A stretch of 64,000 nt of DNA from Sclerodactyla briareus. Its lineage: Eukaryota > Echinodermata > Holothuroidea > Dendrochirotida > Sclerodactylidae. Position 1 is the stretch's first letter, and each line of letters starts with the position of its first letter. The stretch is from assembly GCA_026419785.1 (NCBI GenBank), contig JAODTK010000577.1:298501-362500 (forward strand), in the 5' to 3' direction. Shown here piece after piece: positions 1 through 11,910 of this stretch. The notes under the pieces are model-generated. The model was not told where the DNA came from, searched no databases, and saw only the letters and a program-made list of their open reading frames with translations. The translations under genes and the position numbers were made by a program.

Positions 1-137
1 GGGCTTCTGAATCAAAGGTTATTCTGGGTGATTTTAATGCCTACATTTGGGTCAGTAGGAATAAAATTATTGTCGAGTCGAGTCTTGGCCCGAATGAATC
101 TGGCACCCATATGAGAGCCAGTTCTCAGGGTACATGA
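1..137 (+). pseudogene. LINE endonuclease fragment (left edge)
   Basis: An open frame enters from the left edge at base 3 and stops at 135-137. It carries GDFNA at 27-41 and then, about 24 residues later, LGPNESG. In LINE apurinic-like (EEP) endonucleases GDFNA is the catalytic Asp/Asn block, and a G.NE.G..LLD block follows it. Past the stop, another frame reads MTLLD, which fits the next family block after a frameshift. The DNA-nicking domain of a non-LTR retrotransposon is therefore the best reading. Only about 45 residues are visible and no RT follows, so this is a relic or the tail of an element outside the window. The family cannot be assigned. Confidence 0.42.
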
Positions 138-1754
138 CTTTGTTAGACGTTGTGACCATAGAATTGACTTAGCTTGGATTCAAAGGCTATACCTGAGGAA
201 ACTGACGAATTCGAAAAGATTGAATGCTGATAAGCTTGAGCAGTCGGTTGTGGTGCCAAGAAAACAGCCGGAGCGATCCTGGAGGCGTTTAGGGAGAACC
301 GCCGGAGTGCAATTTCTAGGTAGACAGGCGAAACCCATCGAACGGGAGTCGCCAGTCCGGCTGAGTGTTGAACTCGGCTTTTTAGGAATATCGGCGGATG
401 ACCTTTAGGGACGTTGAGACTGTGTGAAGGATTGTCTGCGGTGAGTCCGTGAAGAGACCTGGCTCTTTCGTGTCCTGTCTGAGCGGAGGCGGGAATTCGG
501 TGGGGGCTTCATGGGGCGCTATATCGACTGTTGCCAAGGCTGTCGACAGTGCGTAGGGGAAGAGTTACGAGCAGTGTGGTGTGTAACCTTTCTCGTACAC
601 CCTTATACACCTTTGGTATTCTGATTTTTGGAGTGCTGCGAAGTGTGCGGTGGAGTCTCTGACCTCTTCCCCGTCATGGGTGTGATACGGAGGGTACACT
701 GGCACCAACACTTTTCAACACGTGGATAGTGACGGTTGTTGATTTGCAATCGTCACTGCGGTTACTGCGCTGGGACGGGTCCGAACTTATGGTCGATGTA
801 ATCAGAACAAAAAAACAAGAGTGAAATGACGTTCGATTCAAGCCGATATCCAAAATCCATTTCACCACAGATATCGTGCACTAGTGTGTATAAGACAGAT
901 TGAAAAGCACCAATATTACATTTTTATGAACTCTGATAAAATTCAGTCCAATAAGCTGAAGAAACTTGCGGACGTTGGAACAACATTATTCATTATGTGA
1001 GTCGTTATGTCGAGAAGCCATTGAACGATTACATGAAAAGGTCTCAGAATAAGTCATTCCAATGTTGTGCATACCTGAGGCGGCGTACCAGGCGTGAGGT
1101 TTGTGTGGAATGTTGATCGGACAGACGCTCAAACCTATTGGTAAACCTCATCAGCTGTAAACCGACGAACACGATAGTTGATCAATCAGGATATAGGGCC
1201 TCTCAAAGGCGCGCAATATCCATTCCCATGACCAACTCAGCCAGTTCGACGTCCAAACCAATTAGGTCACTAATCGTCACATATAGGCTTATCATCCGAT
1301 AATTTCTAACCAATTGTGATGTCATGTAAAAACAGTTGTGCGTGACTATCTATCAAAAATATGCTCCTGCCGTAATACATGAGTTATTCAATGCTCCAAT
1401 TCTCTACTTACTGCTTTACTTACTACTTAGGATTATGGAGAAAAAATAGGATATAACCTGTGGTTTCCCATATGGTGTCAGAAACTCGAATGACAGTTAG
1501 ATTAGACATCACTGACAAAGGATGGTTTATGCTCGCCCATTTAGCGTGGAGGAGGAGAGGGAGATGCCAACAGACGGCGAGTGCAACAAATAAACGTAGA
1601 GCGACTTTCCTACGTACCACTACGAAACATTGAATCAATCTGACTGTGTGGTACGGGTGGTCAAACGTGTATCACCCCCACGCGCGTGCGCAGACACAAA
1701 GGAGAGGCCAACTCTTAGGAGCATCCATGGTCATCAATACCTTCGTTGCGGAAA
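138..1754. other. No recognisable gene
   Basis: About 1.6 kb without a supported gene. Bases 200-600 are more GC-rich than the rest and could be further degraded LINE sequence, but I could not match it. The remainder is AT-rich with short random-looking frames only. Confidence 0.5.
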
Positions 1755-1825
1755 GTTTATGGTAAATCGGGGGAACACCGAGGGGCAATTACCTGCCATT
1801 GGCACTAACCTTGCTGCTAATGTTG
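1755..1825 (+). repeat. Dispersed repeat A, copy 1
   Basis: The segment starting TTTATGGTAAAT and containing ACCTGCC and CTAACCTT matches 9585-9648 in the same orientation, with scattered substitutions and small indels. Common words are TATGGTAA, AGGGGCAA/AGAGGCAA, TACCTGCC and a (C/T)(T/G)ACCTT block. It is probably part of an interspersed repeat whose ends I cannot define. Confidence 0.45.
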
Positions 1826-2240
1826 TTAGTTTGTAAACTCGATCCCCTGTGCATCACTGATAGCTATGGGTAGTATTGCATCTAGCGTATGTTTTCAGCT
1901 AATACGAGGAATCAGTAAAGCGATACCAGATAGAATAACATCCAAAGTTTCTCCGGTTACACAAATGTTATCCACAGGATCATTTCGGGATGGCGTTGAG
2001 ATAGCATAAGGACAGTACAATAATATTAGTAACGTCACCCTTTTGGCCTCCTCAAATAAAACAATATTTTCCAAATGGGGAAACATATTTGTTCACAGTT
2101 TGTAGAAACAACCCATGTGAGTGAAAGTACTCACCGACTATCATGGTTACAATTCAATATGTGCAATATGAGAGAGTAAGGCACTCTGTGTGATATTGCT
2201 GAATTTGGACAGCTGACCCCGGAGTTATTGATGACCCATA
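1826..2240. other. No recognisable gene
   Basis: Anonymous AT-rich sequence between two short repeats. I see no gene or RNA signature. Confidence 0.5.
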
Positions 2241-2374
2241 TTCCTGAACACAATAGATGTACCAATCATTGGTTAACCAATGAGCATCATAAATGTACCA
2301 TTCATGTAATCTCTGAAACCATGGAGACTATTCATTAGACAATCTCTAAACACTCTGGAAGTACTATTCATTAG
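2241..2374 (+). repeat. Short 33-35 bp tandem repeat, block 1
   Basis: Four degenerate units of about 34 bp, each carrying a variant of GTACCATTCATTAGA or GTACCAATCATTGG, with the unit core ACAATCTCTGAACAC. Successive cores start near 2257, 2291, 2323 and 2358. The block recurs in the same orientation at 3123-3250. Confidence 0.65.
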
Positions 2375-3122
2375 TCATTCCCTTAATTAACGTCATATAA
2401 AGATGTACAATTTTCATATTAGTCAATATTTTTAGTGATAGACCCAGAGTGCCGGTAGCTCTGTAACTCATCTAGTGATTTGCCTCATGTAGTTACGTGG
2501 AAAATGAGTTAAGAGTTAATGAGTAACTTTTGACATCAAATCCCGCAACACTACATGTGCCATTTTCATTTACCAATAATGGCCAAATTTGACGATTAAC
2601 CGATTTGGACAGTGGAATATTTTGTTACAATTTGCCCTCGCCTGGACTCACAGAGAGACACATTGGTCATCCTGTTCTGTGTGTGGCGTGTGTCTGTCAG
2701 CCGTATGTCTGTCTTTTGTCTATATTTTTTGTCCGCATCTGCGTCGCGATTTCTTATGGACGGTGAATGGCCTCAAACTTTCACGTATGTGTTGTAGGTT
2801 GCAATTCGCAGGCCGAACGACCCTGCTTATCTGCATTAATTTTCATATCGATTAAAAAATCGCCGGAAAATTTGTCTACAAGGTATCCCATGATCGGTGG
2901 CTGCATTGGTGAAGTAGTCCGGTGTATGTGACGAATATGAAGTGTACACTGAGTATTTTCGATGTAGTATATATTTATTGAGTTAGTCTGATTTGGCCTT
3001 TTTTGCATTTTTTACGTTTGCTGAATTTTCACGGAATTTGTTAAAATTAGTCTACGATCAGTCTCGATAAATTTATTAATAGAGTCGACGTCGCTGAAGT
3101 CGATCATTGACTAATTCCCTAA
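2375..3122. other. Spacer between two repeat blocks
   Basis: About 750 bp separating two copies of the same 34 bp repeat block. The overlapping 61-88 residue frames at 2589-2855 match no family I know. I see no gene. Confidence 0.5.
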
Positions 3123-3250
3123 TATTCCTGAACACAATAGATGTACCAATCAATGGTTGACCCATGAGCACCATAAATGTACCAGTCATGAGACAATCTT
3201 TGAACACCATGGAAGGACCATTCATTAGACAATCTCTAAATACTTCTGGC
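3123..3250 (+). repeat. Short 33-35 bp tandem repeat, block 2
   Basis: Starts ATTCCTGAACACAATAGATG, identical to the start of the block at 2241, and continues through the same GTACC and CATTAGACAATCTCTAAA words. One subunit is shortened. Together with block 1 it is a ~115 bp direct repeat with starts about 880 bp apart. Confidence 0.65.
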
Positions 3251-6200
3251 GTGTTGGATTTGCCTAAGTATCTATGAGTAGTAATGCTTCTTGCCTCATA
3301 TGGTTTTCATAGCGGGGTAATTCCTTGAGGTTATATTTTGACGTGGTTCCAAATATCGCTTTACGATATTCAATGCATATAGACATACTTTATATGCGTT
3401 CCAAAATGTATTCGTGAATCGGTTATCTATGTAAAGCTATGTAATTGTCTGAGTGAATACGAAGTGAGGCAAAGTCAAAATGGCGCGACTAACAACAGGG
3501 TATGGCAAACTTCGTTGCAGCATCATATACTCGTCATACTTGAAGTGTATAGTAACGATGTTAGCTGTGAATTCCGTCTATTGAAGAGCAAACCGATCGA
3601 TTACGTTCCAGTTGCAACAACGCAAGGAGGTATCATTGGGGATTCGTGAGGCGGCATGGGAGCGATAGTTGTCTCAAGCAGCGTCGTTGTTAGTGGAGAT
3701 ACACCTGACACAAATCCATGTGAGAACAAAAATTAACGGCTACCAGGATAAATACTAATAGTGTGATTACGCAATGTTTTAATCTTCTTGTCAGCATTCA
3801 AATATTACGAAATACTTGATTCGATTGGTTTGACTACGACGGAGTGCCATGTCCCAATCCCAGGCTTTATGTAATTCCAGCCCAACCCACAACTCAGGTT
3901 CATTCAATTGATTTTGCTATAACATTAAAAAATACCTCTCCAACAGATAGGATTAAATCAGCAATATTGTTGGTTTGTAATGCAAACAATCTTTCCAGGA
4001 TTTTTTATAATATTTTTTTTCAACGGTACTACTGTACTACTTCAGCTACCATATCATTTGTGTTCTATAGCTCAATTATCGTTGCAATATGTCAGCCCAA
4101 TATATGGAATTTGTCTGTAAAAATGGCCGACATTCTGATGAGATTTAATCTAAAGGTAGGGTTGGCTCTTATTACGACTCACCTCACACTAAACGCCACT
4201 TATACGTTACTGTTTAGGTTTTGCATAGTAACGATCACAAGATGCATTTTGTTTTTTTAAATATGGTATTATATCACATTCATAAAAAACAGCGATAAGG
4301 AAAATATTCTGTTCAAATATTGAGTACCAACGCAAGGTTCGTCAAAATTAGGCGTGAAGTGGCGGAGATTCGGGCATTCGAAGAGACTCACTCTATATTA
4401 AACATGAGGTTCACACTATGAGGGAACATGCCCTAACAACGATGAGTGAAATCATTCAGCCATTATCCTAACGTTTTAGATTGCTGAACTATCGAAAACA
4501 ACTGGAATTCGGTCACCGCCCCTCATGATAGTATTGTGAGTGATAAATTGTCAGACTGCTGCTGGTGATTCTGATTGAATGTTTTGAATCAAATAAATTC
4601 GATCCTTTGATGTAGCCAATAAAGACAGACTCTTGAGCCGAGCCCACTAAATAATGTGGCATAAGATCTGCACGAAAATTAAAAATAATCTATAAATTTG
4701 GTATAACGACTTCCTAAGACCTTTTGCAAGGAACCGAAATAGTCAACAGAATACCCGAAATACTCAGGCCATTTGTCTCATATTCTGCAAAGACCCAATT
4801 TCTGCAAGCACTAAGTGCCATCATTATTATTGTTGCTTTATTCGGTGCATGTACTCGAATAACATTTGATAAATAAATGAAAAAAAGAAATGTTGATGAA
4901 TGAGTACTAGGTATTTAGGAAAACATCGATGTTCAATTCGATTCAACGCGACTAAATGTATCCAAAGCCACAAACCATCAACCTATAATACGAAAGGCAA
5001 ACTGTTCCTTCTAAATTACACGTATGATTGAACAGTTGAGAGTTTAAACAAAACAGCTCAGGACGTTAGATAACCCAAGGACACGGATTTAGTTCAAGCA
5101 CACGGCACACGCTTGTTTTATAATTATATAAGCATGAATATATAGACCGAAAACTTTGCTTCTGAAAGACTTGGAACTAAAAATAGCTTGGCTGATCGGT
5201 ATGCTAGACAAAGCCTTGAGGTGATATTTTATATGCTCTGCTCGTCGTCATCTTTTGAAAAACAGCCGTGGTCTTGTAGGGACAAAAAATAATATTAATC
5301 TGAACATTTGTGATATCTATGACTTCGAGATAATTTCGCGTTGTATCTTTCTTCTGGGTCCCCATTGAGTGACTTACCTAAGGGCGAGAATTCTGTAAGG
5401 AATACGTTCACCATCGTCAAAACAATCCGATAGAAACAAAACAAATTATATAGCGCTTCGTCAGAAAGTGTTCGGGAGAGAAGCCGGGGAGGTTTTTATA
5501 GGTAACCCGTAGGATCACCACCCTGACACCTACAATCTTGGACAGAATTGTTGGAGCACTTACTGCCATACCCGACTCAGCGCACTAGAAATAGCGATCT
5601 CGAAGCGTACTTCATGTACTATATAGATCTACCCCCTCGCCCTGTACAATGTTAAATACGACCAACGATGTTGAATACGACAGTATTGGGATCTCAGATC
5701 CAACATTGTGCGGGAGAGCGGAGTTCTATCCATCACTTTAGGCATGAGCGGAGTGATCCAACGAATTTCGTTCAATATTGTAAGCGTAGTGACTATCAAC
5801 TATAGCATTAGCCATTGTGTAGGTTTCCGCCTGTTTCTTGTTGGATGTATGTAATATTGTGAAATGGGAACTATCTATGAATGTCACGGAGAGTTTGAAG
5901 TTCTTGGGTTAGTTACAACCCTGGATTGAAAAGCTTTTGGATATGTGTAAAGGAGTCATCTAATAGTAAAGATGATATTGGCAGGTGTTTTGTTTTTATT
6001 ATTGTTGAGCCCTTGGTGCAATTGTCTTTAATTTGTCTTTAATTTGTCATCGCGAATCGAAAGTAGTACGCAGGTTCGTGGTTAGAATAAGATATCTTCT
6101 TCTTTTAACAAAATGATCCCGCTAACATTGAGAGGAGTCAGAATTCAAGATTTTTAGATATAATATTCACTTGCTGATGAGAGCCGTCACCCCCTTCCAC

Positions 6201-7754
6201 CGCGCCATTCCCTCTTTTTTTTGAAGAAATTGTCGCAATTGGCATAACTTAACAAGTTATATGTGATTGAACCGAACTGCTCATAATGGCCTGTCAGGGA
6301 TGGGTTCAGGTTTGTGAACTTTCGATAACCGCAGAAGGCCGAAACCATGGGTTCGGATGGCAGACTGAGCGCCCTTTAGAGATCGCAGTCAATGATACCT
6401 TATTGGTAGAGAGTGTAGATGGAAACAATCACTCTCTCCTCGTACCCGTCTTGTTGTCGCTCAACAGGTCCTCGCAATTATTGTTGTAATCCGATTTGTT
6501 TAGGACTAGTACACAAACGCTATCATCCTTGTGGGTATCCTATGAAGCCATTCTCTCATCCTTGTGATGTATAGAGGTGGCAGTCTGGTTGCACAGGTGT
6601 GACTGATATTGCTGTAGCAGAGTCCGCTCTGGATTGATTTAGTTGTGCTAAAAATTGAGGGTGATAAATTTGAGTAAGGAGCTAGTCTTGTTCAAGACGC
6701 CGTGACTGTAACTCAATTTTGCGCTTCTGTTCGTGAATGTGGGCCTAATGCATATGCATTAGCTGTATGAACGGGCAATCAATCATGCATCAAGTACCGC
6801 CTATAACGTTAGAAAAGGCTAAGTAAGTTAGTCGAAAACTTATCAATCGTTTTAGGCCTACTTGCGTCAAAAAATAATCAGACAACGAGAAACGTGTTCA
6901 TTAGTAATTAGCGGCGAAGATGATTTCTCTTACCGTTCCAACTCGGCTGGGAACTTTCGCTGCAGCTTAGAAAACTTCACATTCTCGATTGTCTCTCACA
7001 ACTCACTAGGGTCTATTTCCTATACCGTACTATTCATGTTGCCTAGTCTTGTCGAATAAGATATTAAAATAGCAATAATGAATTGCAGCCTTCTCCGACA
7101 GGAAATGAAAGGGCCGTTCCAATCGTCAATATTTAATTTTCATTTAGAGATACCAAACATATTCCGGAGGGAAATATAAAAACTCTAGTATGTTAGTTTA
7201 TTAAGGTTCCTCGTAGAAGCTGAATTAGCAACCCACGGGACGTAAACAGCTTATCGAAACGTGGTGGGATTGGCTGTCTTTAGATTGTGAAGATAATGAC
7301 GTCATATTGAACAGTTCTCCAAGACGAAGCTATTGCCATTCACCAATTACCACTGATATATTGCGATAGCTGGAGGGCACAACTGATTGGATCGTTGCAA
7401 CGAAGTTAAAAGTGCTAGCTACGTCTTAACCCAAGTCTATAAGGAGCAGGAATCTAACCCATGCCCTGTTTTAGTATTGGTAGTTACACCAAACAAATCG
7501 AGTCAGAGCGCCGTCCGTGATCCCGAAAGAACAAAAAACTCTCAAAAGAACGGCATTCGTCAACAAATGATATCTCTATTCCCCAAGCGAACCTTCCTAG
7601 TTGAGAGTCTAGGCTCGCTGCAAGAATGATAAACGGGAGGGTCGAGAAAAAAAAAAAAACAATCGAAAAGTTGAGGCGACATAATAACAACGTCAACAGC
7701 AGAGATGATGTACCGGCGTTTTCGTGACACTTATGGCGCCGAGAGGGGTGGTGA
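3251..7754. other. 4.5 kb without recognisable features
   Basis: AT-rich anonymous sequence. The longest frame (3844-4260, plus strand, 138 residues) is hydrophobic, low in complexity and without a known motif. Nothing here supports a gene, an RNA gene or a transposon domain. A short purine run at 7647-7660 precedes the rRNA-like fragment. Confidence 0.5.
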
Positions 7755-7860
7755 ATTCCATCCAAGGCTAAATAATGAGGCACGGACCGATAGTTGACAA
7801 GTACCGTGAGGGGAAATTTGAAAAGAACTTTGAATGGAGGGTTCAAATTACGTGAAAATG
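7755..7860 (+). rRNA. 28S rRNA-like fragment (D1/D2 boundary), partial
   Basis: Three words in the correct order and spacing match the conserved eukaryotic large-subunit rRNA just before expansion segment D2: CCATCCAAGGCTAAATA at 7758-7774, AAGTACCGTGAGGGGAAA at 7799-7816 and GAAAAGAACTTTGAA at 7819-7833, followed by GGTTCAAATTACGTGAAA. Several positions differ from the usual core, and neither flank continues into the conserved 28S blocks expected next. It is therefore a short, diverged, probably non-functional piece, such as a dispersed rDNA pseudogene. No 18S, 5.8S or ITS signal is visible nearby. Confidence 0.6.
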
Positions 7861-9584
7861 CCAACGTGGTCTGGGCTGGTAATAATTGGAACCCAACGGT
7901 TGTTGGTCCGAACAGAGGAGGCATGTAGGTTTCTTCTCTAGGCAGGAAATCCATCGTTCCCGGTAGCCGAGTAATTCGGGAGAGCGTTGAGCGCGAACTC
8001 TAACTCCGTTCATCGCGCCAGTTAATTCTGGCTGCTGGTGCGCCCCGGTCCACTAGCGACAATAATGAGTACCAATGGTGTTTAACGCACTGGGGGAGGA
8101 AACTGCTGTCCAGGCCGCACTGCCACGTCCGTCTGGACATATATTGAAGGCAGGTAGGCTAGGGCAGAGGTATCAGATCATAAGCCCCCGCAGCTAGGCT
8201 GTGTTCACAGCGTAAGCCCCCAACTTTCTTCCTTTTGGTCGCTACGTTGTCACTTTTCAAATAGATGCCTTTATAACTTTTTCCAACAATGCGCTCTTGC
8301 GTGAACGCCAACCGTATAACAACTAATTAATATAATCAGCTTGCTAGTATTTCCCAAACTTGCGCAGTATATGCCACAAAAGTTTTCAATTTCCTAACTT
8401 TCTTTTTCATCTATTTATCAGTACAGCTGTATTGGGAACACATATACACAAATTTCACAAATTTCAAAGATCTCACTGAAAACAAACGAAAAATAGGCTT
8501 CATTTACTACACCAAACCTTACCCTCATCAGTCTTGGCACTCCGGACTTCACATGTTTACAACGCTTAATAACGTCTACGCCGGCCGAACTCAGATGAAT
8601 TTGACCTAATCTCAAACATGGGTTCATGACTTATCAAGGGGAATACACTTCCAAGTTTGAGCTCCATTGTTGTCTATAATGATATTTCAGAGAACCTCTA
8701 TCAAAACAATAGGGACTAGAATAGGGAGTATGGACTCTACAAAGACATAGTAGAATTATTATTTTGCAAGCTGAAATTGTCAAAACAAGTTTATCATTGA
8801 TGATAGCACCATAGCACTGATTCTCTGGATTATTCCGCGGCGCCATTTTTTGTTCTTCCTATCGTTTATTCAATTTGTCCTGCAAGTCGAAATACAGTGT
8901 CAACAATTGTTGCTGGGTATTAGACTATTTCCGTTGTTTATTCAAGCACCGCGCTATTTGGCTTCTGAGAACATGTGATAAGGACCAGCGTTACTGTCTC
9001 GTTGGCCTTATTACCAGCAAATTCGCACGAATTCTCGAATTGACATGAGAAAGTCTTTTCTCGGGAGCCCGTGGTGGATCAACAAGTCGATGGCGCATAT
9101 TTGCCAGACAGCAGAGTCAAACTCATGAGGCAAGTCAAGCACCCGGACACCTGGACACGCAATAAGACATTACTTGGAGCAACATTACATATCGACCAAT
9201 GCAATTGATATATAGTAACTCACATTCAATCACTCCGCCTGCTGAACAATACTATCATTTATTCAGAGTGTTGTTGTTTGTCGTTGTTGTTTGTTTGTTT
9301 TTTCATGTGTGAGAGTGACTTCGTTTTACCCCACAATAATTAACTGTTGACTCCTCCCATTATTTGTTATGTGTGTGTTTGAGGTGACGTTACCAGCGAC
9401 AACATAAGACACGCAAGACAACGTAACACGACTTCTATTACTTAACCCAGAAATTATGTCATGAAACCAGATTATCTCTCTTCAATTATAGCTACTGATG
9501 AGTGCTGCAACTGGTTGGCTAGAAACCTTATCGATATCCTCGTATCATCACAACAAGTTCATTGCCATTCGTCCCCTCGTGTCA
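7861..9584. other. No gene; GC-richer flank of 28S-like fragment
   Basis: Bases 7861-8220 are more GC-rich than their surroundings and could be strongly diverged D2/D3 rRNA sequence, but I could not align them. The rest is anonymous AT-rich DNA with a GTT/TTG-rich simple run near 9268-9300. Confidence 0.4.
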
Positions 9585-9648
9585 AGTTATGGTAATTAGG
9601 TGAGCCCCAGAGGCAAATACCTGCCTTAGCTGACCTTCTTCATTCTAT
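9585..9648 (+). repeat. Dispersed repeat A, copy 2
   Basis: Matches 1755-1825 on the same strand: TATGGTAATTAGG, AGAGGCAAATACCTGCC, then TGACCTT. The similarity fades on both sides. Confidence 0.45.
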
Positions 9649-10280
9649 TGTCAACTCTTTTTTATTCGTGTACCAGGGCACGCATTCATGTCTCAACTAC
9701 AAATGGATAGAGTGAGTAAGGTGAGAACTGGGTGGATTGATTGCTCTCAGTGCTGGATAGTACGACAAATTCTGGATCCATAGGAATACTAGAACTACGA
9801 GTGTTGTGGCAGGTATGATTACACACTTACCATATCTTCTCTCCAAATTGCCAAAGTTTGTAGAGCAATGGTATGGATTCCTTTATCCAGAGTTTTCCGG
9901 AACCAGAATTAGATTGCGGGTTGGTCAATGGCGAGTAATTATATGGATGAATAAATATAGACAGATAGTGTACGTACGTATGTAGGACCATTGCTGTTTC
10001 TTCAACACAACTACTTGTCATTGCTGGGTTGGGGAAAGGTGCCAATATGAAATGATGGCATGCGTGTCATGACTCGCCTTTGTGATGAGCATCTTGTATT
10101 TGAGTTGTGACACAATAAGTGTGGCGAGGATTCGCAATCCGCTGCATGCTACTAACGACATTGGGAGTTAATGGCATGTTATAGAGTGACAATTATTTAT
10201 TATAGTTATAACTTGGACCCAGTTTACTGCATCCATATTTTAATCCCCACCGAATTGGGCCCCTCCCCAACGCTTCAAGT
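9649..10280. other. No recognisable gene
   Basis: Anonymous sequence. Overlapping frames are short and unrecognised. Confidence 0.5.
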
Positions 10281-10325
10281 GGGGGGGAGTGGGGGGGGGG
10301 GGGGGGGGGGGGTGGGGGGGGGGGT
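10281..10325 (+). repeat. Poly-G run
   Basis: An almost unbroken G tract of about 45 bp, interrupted by single A or T bases. It could form a G-quadruplex. The length is likely to be unreliable in sequencing, and the Gly- and Pro-rich frames across it are artefacts. Confidence 0.85.
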
Positions 10326-10420
10326 GCATTCTTTCGTCTGGATGGCAATTCAGTTTTTGCTTAATACGAAAATATGTCGCGTAAGCTCGGATGGGAATTT
10401 CTGCTGAGAGTTTTGGTGGT

Positions 10421-10457
10421 GAGAGGATGCCATACCCTAAAGGGAATGCATCCTCTC
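10421..10457. repeat. Perfect 10 bp inverted repeat (hairpin)
   Basis: GAGAGGATGC at 10421-10430 is exactly complementary to GCATCCTCTC at 10448-10457. Inside lies CCCTAAAGGG, itself partly self-complementary. Outside, GGTGG on the left faces CCACC on the right, so the structure may extend. Function is unknown. It may be the end or core of a small inverted-repeat transposon. Confidence 0.7.
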
Positions 10458-10504
10458 CCCCACCTAATGATAGGGTTTCCGTTTCGTAAATACCATATTT
10501 TGTC

Positions 10505-10760
10505 ATGTTACGTTATAAAAAACAAACTCAAATCAGATTTGCTGTAATTTTCTTAGGTGTTTGAAAACAACCAATCAAATTTGAGGATTTTCTACATGGA
10601 AAGTAAATGTTACGCTTAACGTTACAGTGTCAGCCAAAGAAAACTCATTGGAGTTATAAAAACAGAACTAAATTCAGATTTGTTGTGATTGCTTATCATT
10701 ACTGTTAGGTAATTGAAAGACAACCTACCTTACGGGTGCGCCACACTGGAAAGTTTGTTC
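10505..10760 (+). repeat. Two-copy tandem duplication (~140 bp unit)
   Basis: GTTATAAAAAACAAACTCAA followed by ATCAGATTTGCTGT at 10512 is repeated as GTTATAAAAACAGAACTAAA followed by TTCAGATTTGTTGT at 10652. Both copies continue with TTAGGT, TGAAA, ACAACC and end in TGGAAAGT. The offset is 140 bp. The copies differ by substitutions and small indels. Confidence 0.65.
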
Positions 10761-11713
10761 AGCCCTTAGGTGGCTCCACACCAAAGATTATACGTATGCA
10801 TAAACCGTACTGTAGGCTTCCAACTTGGCAATGTATTTGACTGACATGCCACGCCTAAAATATTCAGTGTGACCTACGCCCTACATCATGTATTCCACAA
10901 TGGCCAGTGTACGTCAACATTATGTAACAACATTATGGCCAGTAAACAGCATTATGCAAGTACACAAGCCTAGGCCTATTCATTTACTCACAACTTCAGC
11001 ACCTACTACACACATTACAATAGTTTATATAGGCCTATCTTAAACAAATTTAACTTTGGTTGACCTAGGATTAGGAAAATGACCGCCAATTTAACACATG
11101 AACTCCACATGATAGTATTTCATTCTTTTATAACTTACAATTTGAACAAAGTTCCTTCGTATTAAATTACCTGCTTGCAGCAACAGTTTTGTGGGATTGT
11201 GAAGAGGACAGCGACTATTGTTCAGTACAGAGCATGAATCATGATGAAGTCGCGAACCTAGGGGCCTAGGGGTCTAGCGTGGGCTGTATAGATGTTTATT
11301 CAGTTTTAGCACTTGAACAATTTGTGAACTTCTAGTTCACCAATCGGAACTCATGATATTTCTCTCCGTTGTGGCGTACTGCTTATTCTCAGTTCTCTAT
11401 ACTCCAATGTTTTCATATTTTCAAGTTTGACCCGACATGAAATGGAGCTCTCATCACCGATTTTCCCTAAGCCCTGTTCACACGGTCAGAATATTCTCGC
11501 ACATTCTGTCACTTGATAATGATTATAGAAGACAAACCTAATCCGAAGTTATCTCACGACTTGACTCACCCATTCATAATTAGAGGATGTTTCGTTTTTA
11601 TACTTCTTCCTGCCTCTACCATTGATGTATAAATGCAATGCCGTGCAATTATGTCAATTGAGGCATATGCAGGTTTTCCACCTAGCATAAAAAAAACTCA
11701 TAAATTTTGAGGC
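10761..11713. other. No recognisable gene
   Basis: Anonymous AT-rich DNA between repeats. No coding or RNA signal. Confidence 0.5.
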
Positions 11714-11910
11714 AAATTCCAGCCAAATCAATCTCTTTTTGGTGTTATAATGTTAAGAAGAATAAAACTCATTCACATATCACTTTGTTCCAGGTTTATA
11801 GCATGTTCGGTTTGGGGAGATTATGGCTTCCTCAAATTTCATGTAATTCGGTGATTTCAACAAACTGGCAACCTTTTTTATGATGTCTATCTACCCAATT
11901 ATAAGGGGAA
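11714..11910 (+). repeat. Dispersed repeat B, copy 1 (~200 bp)
   Basis: Starts AAATTCCAGCCAAAT and ends near CTACCCAATTATAAGGG. It aligns over its whole length with 26131-26317 on the same strand, sharing TAATGTTAA, ATAAAA, TCATTCA, CACTTTG, TCCAGGT, CTCAAATTT and ACTGGCAACCTTTT. By eye roughly three quarters of positions agree. An interspersed repeat of unknown class; no poly-A tail, tRNA box or inverted termini are visible. Confidence 0.65.

Noticed and set aside
7484-7954. 156-residue minus-strand open frame
   Set aside because: It lies antisense to the 28S-like fragment; conserved rRNA explains the lack of stops.
10171-10506. Gly-rich and Pro-rich proteins on opposite strands
   Set aside because: Artefacts of the poly-G run.
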